A stretch of DNA of 64,000 nt from JAFGRU01 sp963665915 (GTDB lineage: Bacteria; Desulfobacterota; Desulfuromonadia; Desulfuromonadales; JAAYDE01), in assembly GCA_963665915.2 (NCBI GenBank), contig CAXXSG010000004.1, positions 372,001 through 436,000 on the forward strand, read 5' to 3'. Positions within the stretch are counted from its first letter, which is position 1, and every line of letters starts with the position of its first letter. A model generated the notes under the pieces. It saw nothing but the letters and a program-made list of their open reading frames with translations. It had not been told where the DNA came from and did no database searches. Of the stretch, positions 17,381-25,632 are shown piece after piece. Both the position numbers and the translations under genes were made by a program.

Positions 17381-18011
17381 TGAGTATCCGCCCTCTCTTT
17401 ATCGATTTTTTTCTACAAACACGGAATATTTTGCAGGGAGCGCGCCATATTTTATCCGACATGTATTTCCCAAGCTTTCCTTCAGCTTGAAATCAAAGGG
17501 TTTTTCAAAAAGGAATTAACCGGATAAATATCACTTTTATATAATTTTTATCGATATTATATGATAATGCAGGAAATTTCCCCAGAAGAATTGAGGTGAG
17601 GCAAGGCTGACGAGCTGGAGATAGGCGATGGTGAGCATATTGCCGCTCTTGGCCAAATAGATCAGGTAGGTCAGGCAGTAGGTGTTGTCGTACTTAAGTT
17701 GCAAAAGCCCCTTGAGTTGACTAATTGACTGCGTCCCTTTTCATCCTTTCTTTTCGTCGTCCCCAACTCAAAAGTGTCTAGTATTTCGGGGTCGATTCAA
17801 TGCATATCGAAAGCAAAATTGATGTTCTCTTTAGAAGGAAAACCGCCGGTGCCGTTTTCACGACATCGGCGATTCTGTATAATCGACAACGAATGGAAGG
17901 TCTACAAGCGGTCCGGGAACATCAAACAATTTAACAAATTTTTATTTTTTCTGGAGTAAACAACCTTCTGTAAAGGGTGTGGATTTTTTTCGGCTAAAAG
18001 CTTAAATTTAA
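17381..18011. other. Long intergenic stretch, possible gene remnant
   Basis: No intact gene. On the minus strand, about 17582-17738 stays open and encodes a protein-like stretch including YDNTYCLTYLIYLAKSG and IAYLQLVSLA, with no start or stop where expected. It may be a fragment of a lost gene, but I cannot name it. The rest is AT-rich. The repeat at 18012-18174 follows. Confidence 0.3.
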
Positions 18012-18174
18012 ACCTGGATCCTTTGGTTAGGGCCGGAAAAAGAATGTAAGTGCTTGCCCTGAATAAGTGTTTCAAAAATCTGGGGCACACCCATAGGTTC
18101 GTCGATAATTTCTGGAATGCTCTGGCAGGTCAATGACTTGTGCTATTGCCTGGTCATAACTCACGGATGCATGT
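18012..18174 (+). mobile_element. MITE-like palindromic repeat, copy A
   Basis: 163 bases matching 24185-24347 (inverted) and 34849-35010. The left end is ACCTGGATCC, and the right end is its imperfect complement. The right half is an imperfect inverted copy of the left half, so the unit folds into one long hairpin. An inner stem around the TTTCAAAAATCTGG / ATTTCTGGAATG blocks is also present. There is no open frame, so it would need a transposase in trans. No clear target duplication was seen. Confidence 0.75.
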
Positions 18175-18315
18175 TGAGGTTCGTAGTCCAAACTTTCAGT
18201 TTTGATTTCCCCAATCCCTATACCTGGCAGTGGTTTTGGGCCGAATTATAAAAAAAGGCTGGAACGACAGCCTGAGTTGAAACCAACCATTAATTGACTG
18301 ATAGCCTACCCCAAG

Positions 18316-19191
18316 ATGCGATACGAAGGTCCAATATACAGACCCCCCAGCGAAGCTGAATCGCTTTTGATACAGGCAACCGTCGGCTGTCCCAATAATC
18401 GCTGTACCTTTTGCATGGTTTATAAAGATGGAATCAGATATAAAGTTCGACCGCTTGAAGATATCAAGGAAGACATGCGTGAAGCGGTCGATAAAAATGG
18501 TGAGAAAGTACGAACGCTGTTCTTTCCTGCAGGCAACACCATCGCCATGAAGACCGATGACTTATGTGAAATATGCCGGTATGCCAAAGGACTTTTTCCC
18601 CATCTCGAACGTATAACCGTCTACGGATCTTCTCAATATATTGCCCAAAAAGGGTCTGAGGGAATGAAAAAGCTCGCACAAGCCGGCCTCTCCCGGATTC
18701 ACGTCGGCCTTGAATCAGGCGACGACGAAATCTTAAGACTCATTCAAAAAGACACCGACAGTGAAAAGCAGATTGCGGCCGGTCAATACGTCATGGCAGC
18801 CGGAATTGAACTGAGCCTTTATGTCATTCTGGGCATCGGCGGTAAAGAACGGACCCGCCAGCATGCAGTGGAAACCGCCAGAGTCCTTAACCGGATCTCG
18901 CCGGATTTTATTAGATTGAGAACGTTTGTCCCCAAAAGAAACACGCCTCTCTTAAAAGAGGTCATGGATGGAACATTTGTCATGTTGGGACCGCATGACA
19001 TCTTGCGGGAAACTGCCAAAATCATTAAGCACCTGGACGTGAACTCATATCTGGCCAGCGACCACTATACCAATTACATCAACGTCGAAGGTCAATTGCC
19101 AGCAGCCCAGGAAAGAATGCTACAAATCATCGAAGCTGCCCTCCAAAAAAGCGAAGACCAGTTCAGGCCCTTCTTCGTTGGCAAACAATAA
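18316..19191 (+). CDS. Radical SAM protein with CX4CX2C cluster motif
   Basis: 291 residues. The cluster motif is CPNNRCTFC, a CX4CX2C spacing instead of the usual CX3CX2C. Typical radical SAM barrel features follow: LFFPAGNT, RITVYGSS, SRIHVGLESGDDEIL and YVILGIGGKERT. This subgroup (COG1032-like) has no established substrate. No ribosome binding site is obvious before the ATG at 18316. The MITE copy A lies about 140 bases upstream. Confidence 0.75.
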   Translation: MRYEGPIYRPPSEAESLLIQATVGCPNNRCTFCMVYKDGIRYKVRPLEDIKEDMREAVDKNGEKVRTLFFPAGNTIAMKTDDLCEICRYAKGLFPHLERITVYGSSQYIAQKGSEGMKKLAQAGLSRIHVGLESGDDEILRLIQKDTDSEKQIAAGQYVMAAGIELSLYVILGIGGKERTRQHAVETARVLNRISPDFIRLRTFVPKRNTPLLKEVMDGTFVMLGPHDILRETAKIIKHLDVNSYLASDHYTNYINVEGQLPAAQERMLQIIEAALQKSEDQFRPFFVGKQ

Positions 19192-19251
19192 TAATTTTAA
19201 AAAATCTGCCAACTGTGAAGGAAAAAGCGATTTAGTGGCTCTTTTGAGGCA

Positions 19252-19812
19252 TCAGCGACATGAGTCAAACGGAGATTTGACCCCTCGGCTATTCTTCAGA
19301 TCAAAAATCGATGTTCGGACGATATCATCACGGGATACAATACCGACAAGGTTCCCCCCCTCGTCAACGACCGGTGCCCGGTTGAGTTTCTTCTCGGAAA
19401 AAAGATTCTTGATTTCCAGTACGGGCGTATTCTCCAGGACTGTTATCGCCGGGGAGGTCATGATGTCGCCAGCTTTTTTTGCCCCAATCGACGGAACATC
19501 AAAAGTTCCCAGCTTCAGTCCTTGGGTGATGATCCTCATGACGGTCGTGCCCTCTGACGAACTTAACAGATGCAACAAATCCTTTTCCGACACCACGCCG
19601 ACCACTTTTTTCCCCTCATCAATGACCGGAACACCCGATATCCCACACTTCTCCATCAATTCTGCCACTTCCAGAACGGTGGTTTCATTGGTTACGGCGA
19701 CCACATCCCTGGTCATGATATCGCCTGCCTTGAAAAAATGTCGAAGCCGCTCCACGGCATTACGAACGGCCAGACGGTAGACCGCTTTGAAGTCCATTGG
19801 GGTGATGTCCAC
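19252..19812 (-). CDS. CBS-domain pair protein (start region frame-interrupted)
   Basis: Two CBS domains in tandem: the first from GDIMTRDVVAVTNETTVLEV to VVGVVSEKDLL, the second from GDIMTSPAITVLENTPVLEI to LVGIVSRDDI. Such Bateman modules bind adenine nucleotides and regulate a partner. In the present sequence the frame begins at GTG 19812. But the same frame continues upstream without a stop to near 19900, encoding SDEDVLAALGEIYGY in natural continuity. See the poly-A feature at 19901-19912 for the likely true start. The C-terminal tail overlaps a GTCAAA...TTTGAC hairpin resembling REP sequence. Confidence 0.75.
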   Translation of the reverse strand: MDITPMDFKAVYRLAVRNAVERLRHFFKAGDIMTRDVVAVTNETTVLEVAELMEKCGISGVPVIDEGKKVVGVVSEKDLLHLLSSSEGTTVMRIITQGLKLGTFDVPSIGAKKAGDIMTSPAITVLENTPVLEIKNLFSEKKLNRAPVVDEGGNLVGIVSRDDIVRTSIFDLKNSRGVKSPFDSCR

Positions 19813-19912
19813 ATAACCATAAATCTCCCCAAGTGCCGCCAGAACGTCCTCATCGGATATTTCCCAAGGCCCAGCGCTCAGGCCCTTTTCCTGCGGTTCA
19901 TTTTTTTTTCAT
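19813..19912 (-). other. Upstream coding extension of CBS gene with A9 homopolymer
   Basis: Minus-strand ATG 19912 has AGGAAAG in good position and is followed at once by nine A, then TGA. With eight A the frame would read MKKNEPQEKG and run on through 19812 into the CBS domains, giving about 219 residues. The homopolymer therefore decides whether the full protein is made. Either the tract is a sequence error, or it allows transcriptional slippage or phase variation. Confidence 0.6.
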
Positions 19913-20006
19913 CGGCTTTCTTTCCTGCGTGATATTGTTCGTTTCGGGACTTCCGGGCGTCAGAAGAGACGGAATTTATGATTTTTTGGTGTATTTTGAG
20001 TATAAA

Positions 20007-20660
20007 TCATTGAATCAGAACGAGCCCCATTTCCGTTCCATAGGGTACCTGGCCCGAAGGGGTATTCTTCCCAATCGGATAAATTTTCCAGCCGATTTTC
20101 GATGCCATGGTAATGGGGTCCATGCCGATGCTGTGCATGGTATGGGTGGCCTTCAAGCCCATTCGGCACCCTTTCCCCGCCAGGCCGCTGCATTCCACGG
20201 TAGGACAAAAGACCCGTTTGCACGATGGCCCGCCACCAAAACCGAGGGCAAAAGGGTAGCCATCGTAAAACGCGGCGGATTGAATTTTTGACACGATTTT
20301 ATACATTTTTAAGGCGCTGGGCACTTTATGCTTGGCCGGTTTATCATAATCAGCGCTCGCCATTTCTTCAAAGGGAACTTTCATCATAATGAAGATTCCT
20401 TTTTTGTGTTTATCCACGATCTTCCGCGTTTCTTCAATACTCCAACCGTGAGGCGGGCAATGAAGGTTCGTCCCGAAATCAGGACAGCGTGGGGAAGAAC
20501 ATCTCGCGATGATTCTTTCATCAATTATCACATCATCTTTATCAATAATCTTTGCGTCTGTTGCGCCAAGTTCCAGGGCCAAATCCCGGTATTTCTTTAA
20601 ATCCTCTTGAAAAAAATCTTCGTTAAGTGAGTCTTGAAAACTTCGCGGCAATTTATTCAT
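20007..20660 (-). CDS. DUF2284 predicted metal-binding protein
   Basis: 217 residues, cysteine-rich. The family signature CSSPRCPDFGTNLHCPPHG lies near residue 55. A second cluster follows: GGPSCKRVFCP, then ECSGLAGKGC. The family is predicted to bind metal or an Fe-S cluster; no reaction is known. ATG 20660 has GGAG six bases upstream; the longer frame from TTG 20675 would start inside the binding site. It stands alone. Confidence 0.8.
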   Translation of the reverse strand: MNKLPRSFQDSLNEDFFQEDLKKYRDLALELGATDAKIIDKDDVIIDERIIARCSSPRCPDFGTNLHCPPHGWSIEETRKIVDKHKKGIFIMMKVPFEEMASADYDKPAKHKVPSALKMYKIVSKIQSAAFYDGYPFALGFGGGPSCKRVFCPTVECSGLAGKGCRMGLKATHTMHSIGMDPITMASKIGWKIYPIGKNTPSGQVPYGTEMGLVLIQ

Positions 20661-20897
20661 TTGAAACTCCTTCAAGTTTTATCCGGAAAAGGGGATCTCA
20701 AACTTCTTAAAGATGCGGCACTTTCACAATAGGGAATCTGAGAACCGCAATTTTGTTAATATACCAGCAATGAGGTATCCTTGCCAGGCTATTGATTAGT
20801 GTTTCTGCCCCAACCTCTTCAGGCGTTTTTCATAACCCCGACCCCAGAAAAACCAACTCGAATGTGCGAATTTTCAATTTCAATGGGATTTTCGCTC

Positions 20898-20932
20898 AAA
20901 AAAAGGCCGGCCCATAGCCGGGCCGGCCTTTT
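20898..20932 (-). terminator. Terminator after thiC
   Basis: GGCCGGCCC and its complement form a strong stem, followed on the minus strand by seven T. It lies 30 bases past the thiC stop. Confidence 0.9.
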
Positions 20933-20961
20933 CGTTTCATAATATCCGAAATCCTAACGAA

Positions 20962-22266
20962 TTACAGATGGCTCCACTTGCGCTTTTCGCGCTCATCCAT
21001 GACCTTGTAGGCGCAATACTCGCCACACATGGTGCAGGCGCCGTGATCTTCATTCACACCGGAGGCATCCCGCAGGCGACGAGCTTTTTCGGGATCGATA
21101 GCCATCTTGTACTGCCCTTCCCAATCGAGAGCCTTGCGGTAACGGCTCATGGCGAGGTCTTTCTCGATAGCACCGGGAACACCCTTGACAATGTCCGCCG
21201 CATGGGCGGCAATCCGGCTGGCCATGACGCCTTCGTGCACGTCTTCGACGCTGGGGAGGCAAAGATGCTCGGACGGCGTCACATAGCAGAGGAAATCCGC
21301 GCCGGCCGCGGCGGCGATGGCCCCGCCGATGGCACAAGTGATGTGATCGTAACCCGGTGCGATATCAGTCACCAGGGGGCCGAGGACATAAAACGGCGCG
21401 CCATGACAGAGTCTCTTCTGGAGTTGGATGTTGGTCTCAATCTGGTTCAGCGGCACATGGCCGGGGCCTTCGATCATAACCTGAACCCCGGCATCCCAGG
21501 CACGCTGAGTCAACTCACCAAGAATGATCAGTTCATGGATCTGAGCCCGGTCCGTGGCATCAGCAATCGCGCCAGGACGGAAGCCATCTCCCAGGGACAG
21601 GGTGGCATCATAAGGGCGCACGATTTCGAGAAGACGATCATAATGTTCATACAGCGGGTTTTCAGCATCGTTATGGGCCATCCAGCCGCAGGTGAAGGAG
21701 CCACCCCGAGAAACCACTTCCATGATGCGTCCTTCGCGGTCCATTCTTTCAACAGTCCCGCGAGTAACTCCGCAATGCACGGTGATGAAATCGACCCCAT
21801 CATCCAGATGTTTGACAATGCCGTCGAAGATTTCATCCACGGTCATGTCGACAAGCGCCTTCTTCTTCCGGGTGACCGTATCCACTGCCGCCTGATACAG
21901 GGGGACAGTGCCGATGCAGGCACCGGTTTCGTTGATAATCGCCCGACGGATCTCATCCACCGGACCGCCGGTGGAAAGGTCCATGATGGCATCGGCGCCC
22001 GCAGCCACGGCAACCCTGGCTTTTTCCAGTTCCTTGTCGATACTGGTGTCGTCCTTGCTGGTGCCGATATTGGCGTTGACTTTAGTACGCAGTCCCTTGC
22101 CCACAGCCAGAGGTTCCCCCCCGGTATGTTTGACGTTATGACAGATGATCGCAGTTCCCTCAGCGATGCGCTGACGTAAAATCTCGGGATCTATATTTTC
22201 TTCCGCCGCCGCCTGCTTCACTTTTTCGGTGATAGTCCCCTGACGGGCTGATTCCAACTGGGTCAT
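20962..22266 (-). CDS. thiC: Phosphomethylpyrimidine synthase ThiC
   Basis: Radical SAM enzyme converting 5-aminoimidazole ribotide to HMP phosphate, the thiamin pyrimidine. 434 residues. NANIGTSKDD, MDLSTGGPVDEIR, FITVHCGVTRGT, MEGPGHVPLNQIE-type (here IEGPGHVPLNQIE) and CAIGGAIAAAAGADFLCYVTPSEHL are all diagnostic. The C-terminal cluster motif is CTMCGEYC (CX2CX4C). ATG 22266 has AGGAGGAG upstream; the longer frame to 22323 is not needed. It is the second gene of the TPP-controlled operon after thiED. Confidence 0.95.
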   Translation of the reverse strand: MTQLESARQGTITEKVKQAAAEENIDPEILRQRIAEGTAIICHNVKHTGGEPLAVGKGLRTKVNANIGTSKDDTSIDKELEKARVAVAAGADAIMDLSTGGPVDEIRRAIINETGACIGTVPLYQAAVDTVTRKKKALVDMTVDEIFDGIVKHLDDGVDFITVHCGVTRGTVERMDREGRIMEVVSRGGSFTCGWMAHNDAENPLYEHYDRLLEIVRPYDATLSLGDGFRPGAIADATDRAQIHELIILGELTQRAWDAGVQVMIEGPGHVPLNQIETNIQLQKRLCHGAPFYVLGPLVTDIAPGYDHITCAIGGAIAAAAGADFLCYVTPSEHLCLPSVEDVHEGVMASRIAAHAADIVKGVPGAIEKDLAMSRYRKALDWEGQYKMAIDPEKARRLRDASGVNEDHGACTMCGEYCAYKVMDEREKRKWSHL

Positions 22267-22450
22267 AAAACACTCCTCCTGTGTCTGTTGCAGGTTCTTT
22301 TCTCCTGCCTCTTTACGCAGCAACTTGCTGCATCATATACGCGTCTGGTTAAAAAAAACCCTGAAACGGAGATCCCATTCCAAGGCACACAAATATTCCT
22401 TTTGATTTTCGATAGAAAACCAATTAATATTGGTTGTGCACACACCCAAT

Positions 22451-22492
22451 GCCGGGGTCCTGGTCTCCAGCCAGCCCCGGCGCCTTTTTTTT
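22451..22492 (+). terminator. Plus-strand terminator-like hairpin in thiED-thiC gap
   Basis: GCCGGGG pairs with CCCCGGC, an inner CTGG/CCAG stem extends it, and eight T follow shortly after on the plus strand. On the coding (minus) strand there is no T-run, so it should not stop thiED-thiC transcription. No plus-strand gene precedes it. Confidence 0.5.
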
Positions 22493-22522
22493 CTCTATGC
22501 TTTCTTTCCTTTTTCCAGCCTG

Positions 22523-23944
22523 TTAAATCTCCTGTTTTAAAGCGTGAAAAGCGGCCCGAAAATGGTTGACCGGCCCATGGCCCGAGCCAAGACCGGGCGC
22601 AAACCGAATTGCTTCGGTAATATAAATCTTGCTTTTCTCAACGGCCCGCACCAGCGGAAATCCCTGGGAAAGGAAAGTCGCGATGGCCGCTGAATACGTA
22701 CACCCCGTTCCATGAGTATGGGGGGTATCAAAGCGCTTTGCCATAAAACGGTGGAGCTTCCCGTCGGCCAACAGCAGGTCAACGGAATCCCCTTCCAGAT
22801 GCCCCCCTTTGATGAGAACATTGCGGGACCCCATGGAGTGAAGCTTGAAGGCGGCCTTTTCCATGTCCGCTTCGTCGCGAATGGTCATTCCCGTCAGGAC
22901 CTCGGCTTCAGGAAGATTCGGCGTTATCAGATAGGCCAGGGGAAGAAGCTCGTCGCGCAGAGCCGAGACAGCAGCATCCTGAAGCAGGGAAGCGCCCCCT
23001 TTTGCGATCATGACCGGATCGACCACCGCCGGCAGGGAGTATTTCCGGATATTTTCAGCAACCAGGCGAATGATCTCCGGCGAGAAAAGCATGCCAACCT
23101 TCAGTACGTCGGCGCCGATATCGGAAAGAACGGCCTCTATCTGATCGCGGATAAAATCGGTGGGAGCCGGATGAATGTTGCGGACCCCAAGGGTATTCTG
23201 GGCAGTGAGAGCAGTAATCGCACTCATTCCAAAACTTCCCAACAGCGTCGCGACCTTGAGATCAGCCTGAATTCCGGCACCGCCGCCGGAATCGGAACCG
23301 GCAATGGTCAGAACCCTGCCCCGTGGAAAAGGTGTCCGGCTGTTAAAAGTCAGAGCGATTTCCCTGGCCGCGAGAGTCGGGTCGGGATCCTGCATGACCG
23401 CTGAAACCACGGCCAGAACGTTCGCTCCTACCGCAAGAACCTTGGGCGCGTTTTCACTGGTAATGCCGCCGATGGCGACAATGGGTATTTTTACAGCTTC
23501 GCGAATTTTGGCAAGGCCCTCGGGACCAATCACCACGGCGTCATCTTTGGTCCCGGTAGGGAACATTGCCCCGACACCGATATAGTCGGCGCCATCCTTT
23601 TCCGCCTGAACAGCGAGCTCAACCGTCCGCGTGGAAACCCCGATAATTTTTTCCGAGCCCAATATCCTGCGGGCTTCAGGAAGACTCATATCCTTCTGGC
23701 CGAGGTGAACACCATCGGCGTCGCAGGCCTGAGCGACCTCGGGGGAATCATTAACCACAAAAAGGGCTCCGGCCTTGCGGCACAGATCACACAAAACTTT
23801 TGCCTCGGCAATCCGCTCCTCCACCGGTTTGGTCTTATCACGGTACTGCACCATCCGTGCACCGCCATCCAGGGCGGCCTCGACCTTTGCGATCAGCCCG
23901 CCGTCCGCAGTTCCACCTGTAATGACATAGAGTCCTGTAATCAT
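22523..23944 (-). CDS. thiED: Fused thiamin-phosphate synthase and HMP-P kinase (ThiE-ThiD)
   Basis: 473 residues with two enzymes. Residues 1-205 are ThiE: MITGLYVITGG, VQYRDKTK, VNDSPEVAQACDADGVHLGQ, IIGVSTRT and IPIVAIGGIT. Residues about 213-473 are ThiD: LTIAGSDSGGGAGIQADLK, TALTAQNTLGV, VVDPVMIAKGG and HTHGTGCTYSAAIA. It phosphorylates HMP-P to HMP-PP and joins it to the thiazole phosphate. ATG 23944 follows GAGGAAG and the riboswitch expression platform. The thiazole genes are not in the window. Confidence 0.93.
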   Translation of the reverse strand: MITGLYVITGGTADGGLIAKVEAALDGGARMVQYRDKTKPVEERIAEAKVLCDLCRKAGALFVVNDSPEVAQACDADGVHLGQKDMSLPEARRILGSEKIIGVSTRTVELAVQAEKDGADYIGVGAMFPTGTKDDAVVIGPEGLAKIREAVKIPIVAIGGITSENAPKVLAVGANVLAVVSAVMQDPDPTLAAREIALTFNSRTPFPRGRVLTIAGSDSGGGAGIQADLKVATLLGSFGMSAITALTAQNTLGVRNIHPAPTDFIRDQIEAVLSDIGADVLKVGMLFSPEIIRLVAENIRKYSLPAVVDPVMIAKGGASLLQDAAVSALRDELLPLAYLITPNLPEAEVLTGMTIRDEADMEKAAFKLHSMGSRNVLIKGGHLEGDSVDLLLADGKLHRFMAKRFDTPHTHGTGCTYSAAIATFLSQGFPLVRAVEKSKIYITEAIRFAPGLGSGHGPVNHFRAAFHALKQEI

Positions 23945-23967
23945 GATGAGCTTCCTCAGTCCTGAAA

Positions 23968-24003
23968 ATAAAAATGCCGTGGACCTAAATAGGTACACGG
24001 CAT
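23968..24003 (-). terminator. Attenuator terminator of the TPP riboswitch
   Basis: On the minus strand ATGCCGTG pairs with CACGGCAT, followed by TTTTTATTTT. It lies between the aptamer and the thiED start, so it is the probable off-state of transcriptional control. Confidence 0.8.
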
Positions 24004-24024
24004 ACAATGATACTCTTGTGCTGC

Positions 24025-24119
24025 GCCGTTTCCCTCCGCCGGTATTATCCGGATCAGGTTCCAAGGGTCGTCTGCTTCGGGCAGAACTCTCAGTGTCCCA
24101 TACAGACACTCCCCGCTCG
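24025..24119 (-). promoter_or_regulatory. TPP riboswitch (THI box)
   Basis: Reading the minus strand, the aptamer has the opening GCGGGGAGTG arm, the CTGAGA motif in ACACTGAGAGTTCTG, then ACCCTTGGAACCTGATCC and the closing GGCGGAGGGA. These are the conserved pyrimidine- and pyrophosphate-sensor parts of the thiamin pyrophosphate aptamer. It controls thiED-thiC. Confidence 0.92.
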
Positions 24120-24131
24120 GGCTTTCACGGC

Positions 24132-24160
24132 AAATTACAATAGCCTGTGTTTTTTGTCAA
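24132..24160 (-). promoter_or_regulatory. Sigma-70-like promoter of the thiamin operon
   Basis: Minus strand TTGACA (consensus -35), 17 bases, then TAATTT as -10, just upstream of the aptamer. The MITE copy B ends about 25 bases further upstream. Confidence 0.7.
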
Positions 24161-24184
24161 CAAATTTCAATTAGGTAAACTAAC

Positions 24185-24347
24185 ACCTGAATCCATGAAT
24201 TATGAACTGGCAATACCGCAACTCATTGACCTGCCTAAGTATTCCAAAAATCACCGACGAACCTACGGGTGCGCCTCAGATTTTTGGAACACTTATTCAG
24301 GCCAAGCACTTACACTCTTTCCCAGCCCCTAACCCACGGATCCAGAT
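24185..24347 (-). mobile_element. MITE-like palindromic repeat, copy B
   Basis: 163 bases, inverted relative to copies A and C. It shows the clearest inner stem: AAGTGTTCCAAAAATC pairs with GATTTTTGGAATACTT. Ends are ATCTGGATCCGTGGGTTA and its imperfect complement. It occupies most of the gap between the thiamin operon promoter and the divergent alr gene. Confidence 0.8.
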
Positions 24348-24476
24348 AATAATTGTCTTTGGCTTTTTTTAGGATTTTATTAATAATAGACAGAGATCCG
24401 AAATCAAAGATTGTTACAGGAAAACCTGTGCCTGACTCTTTATACTCAAATGAATATCGGAGGCTCAACCGCCGTC

Positions 24477-25605
24477 ATGGATATTTCCAGACCGACCTAT
24501 GCCGAGATCGACCTCGAAGCTTTGCGACATAACTTTCAACAGGCCAGAGCTGCCGCGGGAGTAGACAGAAAAATCATGGCCGTTATCAAGGCCGACGCCT
24601 ACGGACACGGTGCCGTTCCCCTTGCCCTCGCTCTGGAAAAATTCGGCGCCGAGATTCTCGCCGTTGCCCTGCTTGAAGAAGGTATTGAACTTCGCGAAGC
24701 GGGAGTCACCCTCCCGATCCTTCTTTTCGGAGAGATTTTCATGGGACAGGAGGAGGCCCTTCTTCGCAACCGGCTAACGCCTATTTTGTTCGACATGGGA
24801 ACGGCCAGGCGACTGAACGAGGCGGCTGAAAAAACGGGCCGGCCACTTCCCTTCCATCTCAAAATTGACACCGGCATGGCACGCGTCGGCTTTTCATTCG
24901 AACATTTGAGCAATATTTTAAATAGTTTTAAAAAGCTCCCATTTCTCCACATGGAGGGGCTCCTCTCTCATATGGCTCTTGCCGACTTCAAAGAAAGCCC
25001 CTTCAACCCGATTCAAATCGATCGTTTTCGCCAGGCATGCGAACTGGTGCGCACTTCAGGATTTCAACCCCACTTTCGCCATATCAGCAACAGCGCCGCC
25101 CTTTTTACATGGGACATCCCCGAGTGCAACCTGGTCCGGCCCGGGATCACCCTGTACGGCTCCCAACCCTCTTCGCAATTCTACAAAAAACTCGACCTTA
25201 AGCCGGTCATGAGCCTGCGCACCCCGGGTCGTCCAGATCAAGAAGGTGCCGGCAGGGACTGGGGTCTCCTACGGTCATGAGTTCGTCACCAACAGGCCTT
25301 CCAGCGTGGCGACCCTGCCGATCGGCTATGCCGACGGTCTCAACCGCCGCCTTTCCAACTGTGGCGAAGTTATCATCCACGGCCACCGGGCTCCGATTGC
25401 CGGGGTCGTCTGTATGGACTGGACCATGATCGACGTTACGGATATCCCCGAGGTCCGTGAGGGGGACACCGTCACCCTCATGGGAAGCGACGGGAACAAC
25501 TGCATAAGTGCCGAAGAATGGGCGGCGAAGGTCGGCACGATTTCCTACGAAATCTTCTGCCAGATCAGCAAGCGGGTACCCCGCCGTTATCTGAACCAGC
25601 CCTGA
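24477..25605 (+). pseudogene. alr: Alanine racemase, interrupted by a +1 frameshift
   Basis: PLP enzyme making D-alanine for peptidoglycan. The first frame has MAVIKADAYGHG with the PLP Lys, HLKIDTGMARVGF and NSAALF. It runs as alr to MSLRT near 25221. The frame then slips: with one C fewer in the run at 25222-25225 it reads RVVQIKKVPAGTGVSYGHEF (catalytic Tyr) and continues through IGYADG and VCMDWTMIDVT to 25605. The restored product has 375 residues, a full alr length, so the only defect is one extra base. It may be a sequence error, since alr is usually essential unless duplicated. ATG 24477 matches the family start. Confidence 0.85.
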
Positions 25606-25632
25606 TCGCGCTATCAATTTCAGAAAGAGCCT

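Noticed and set aside
20968..22179. 403-codon frame opposite thiC
   Set aside because: It is the reverse complement shadow of a well-supported gene, with no ribosome binding site or known family.
22267..22450. Possible second TPP riboswitch directly before thiC
   Set aside because: No CTGAGA or ACCTGATC motif is present on the minus strand.
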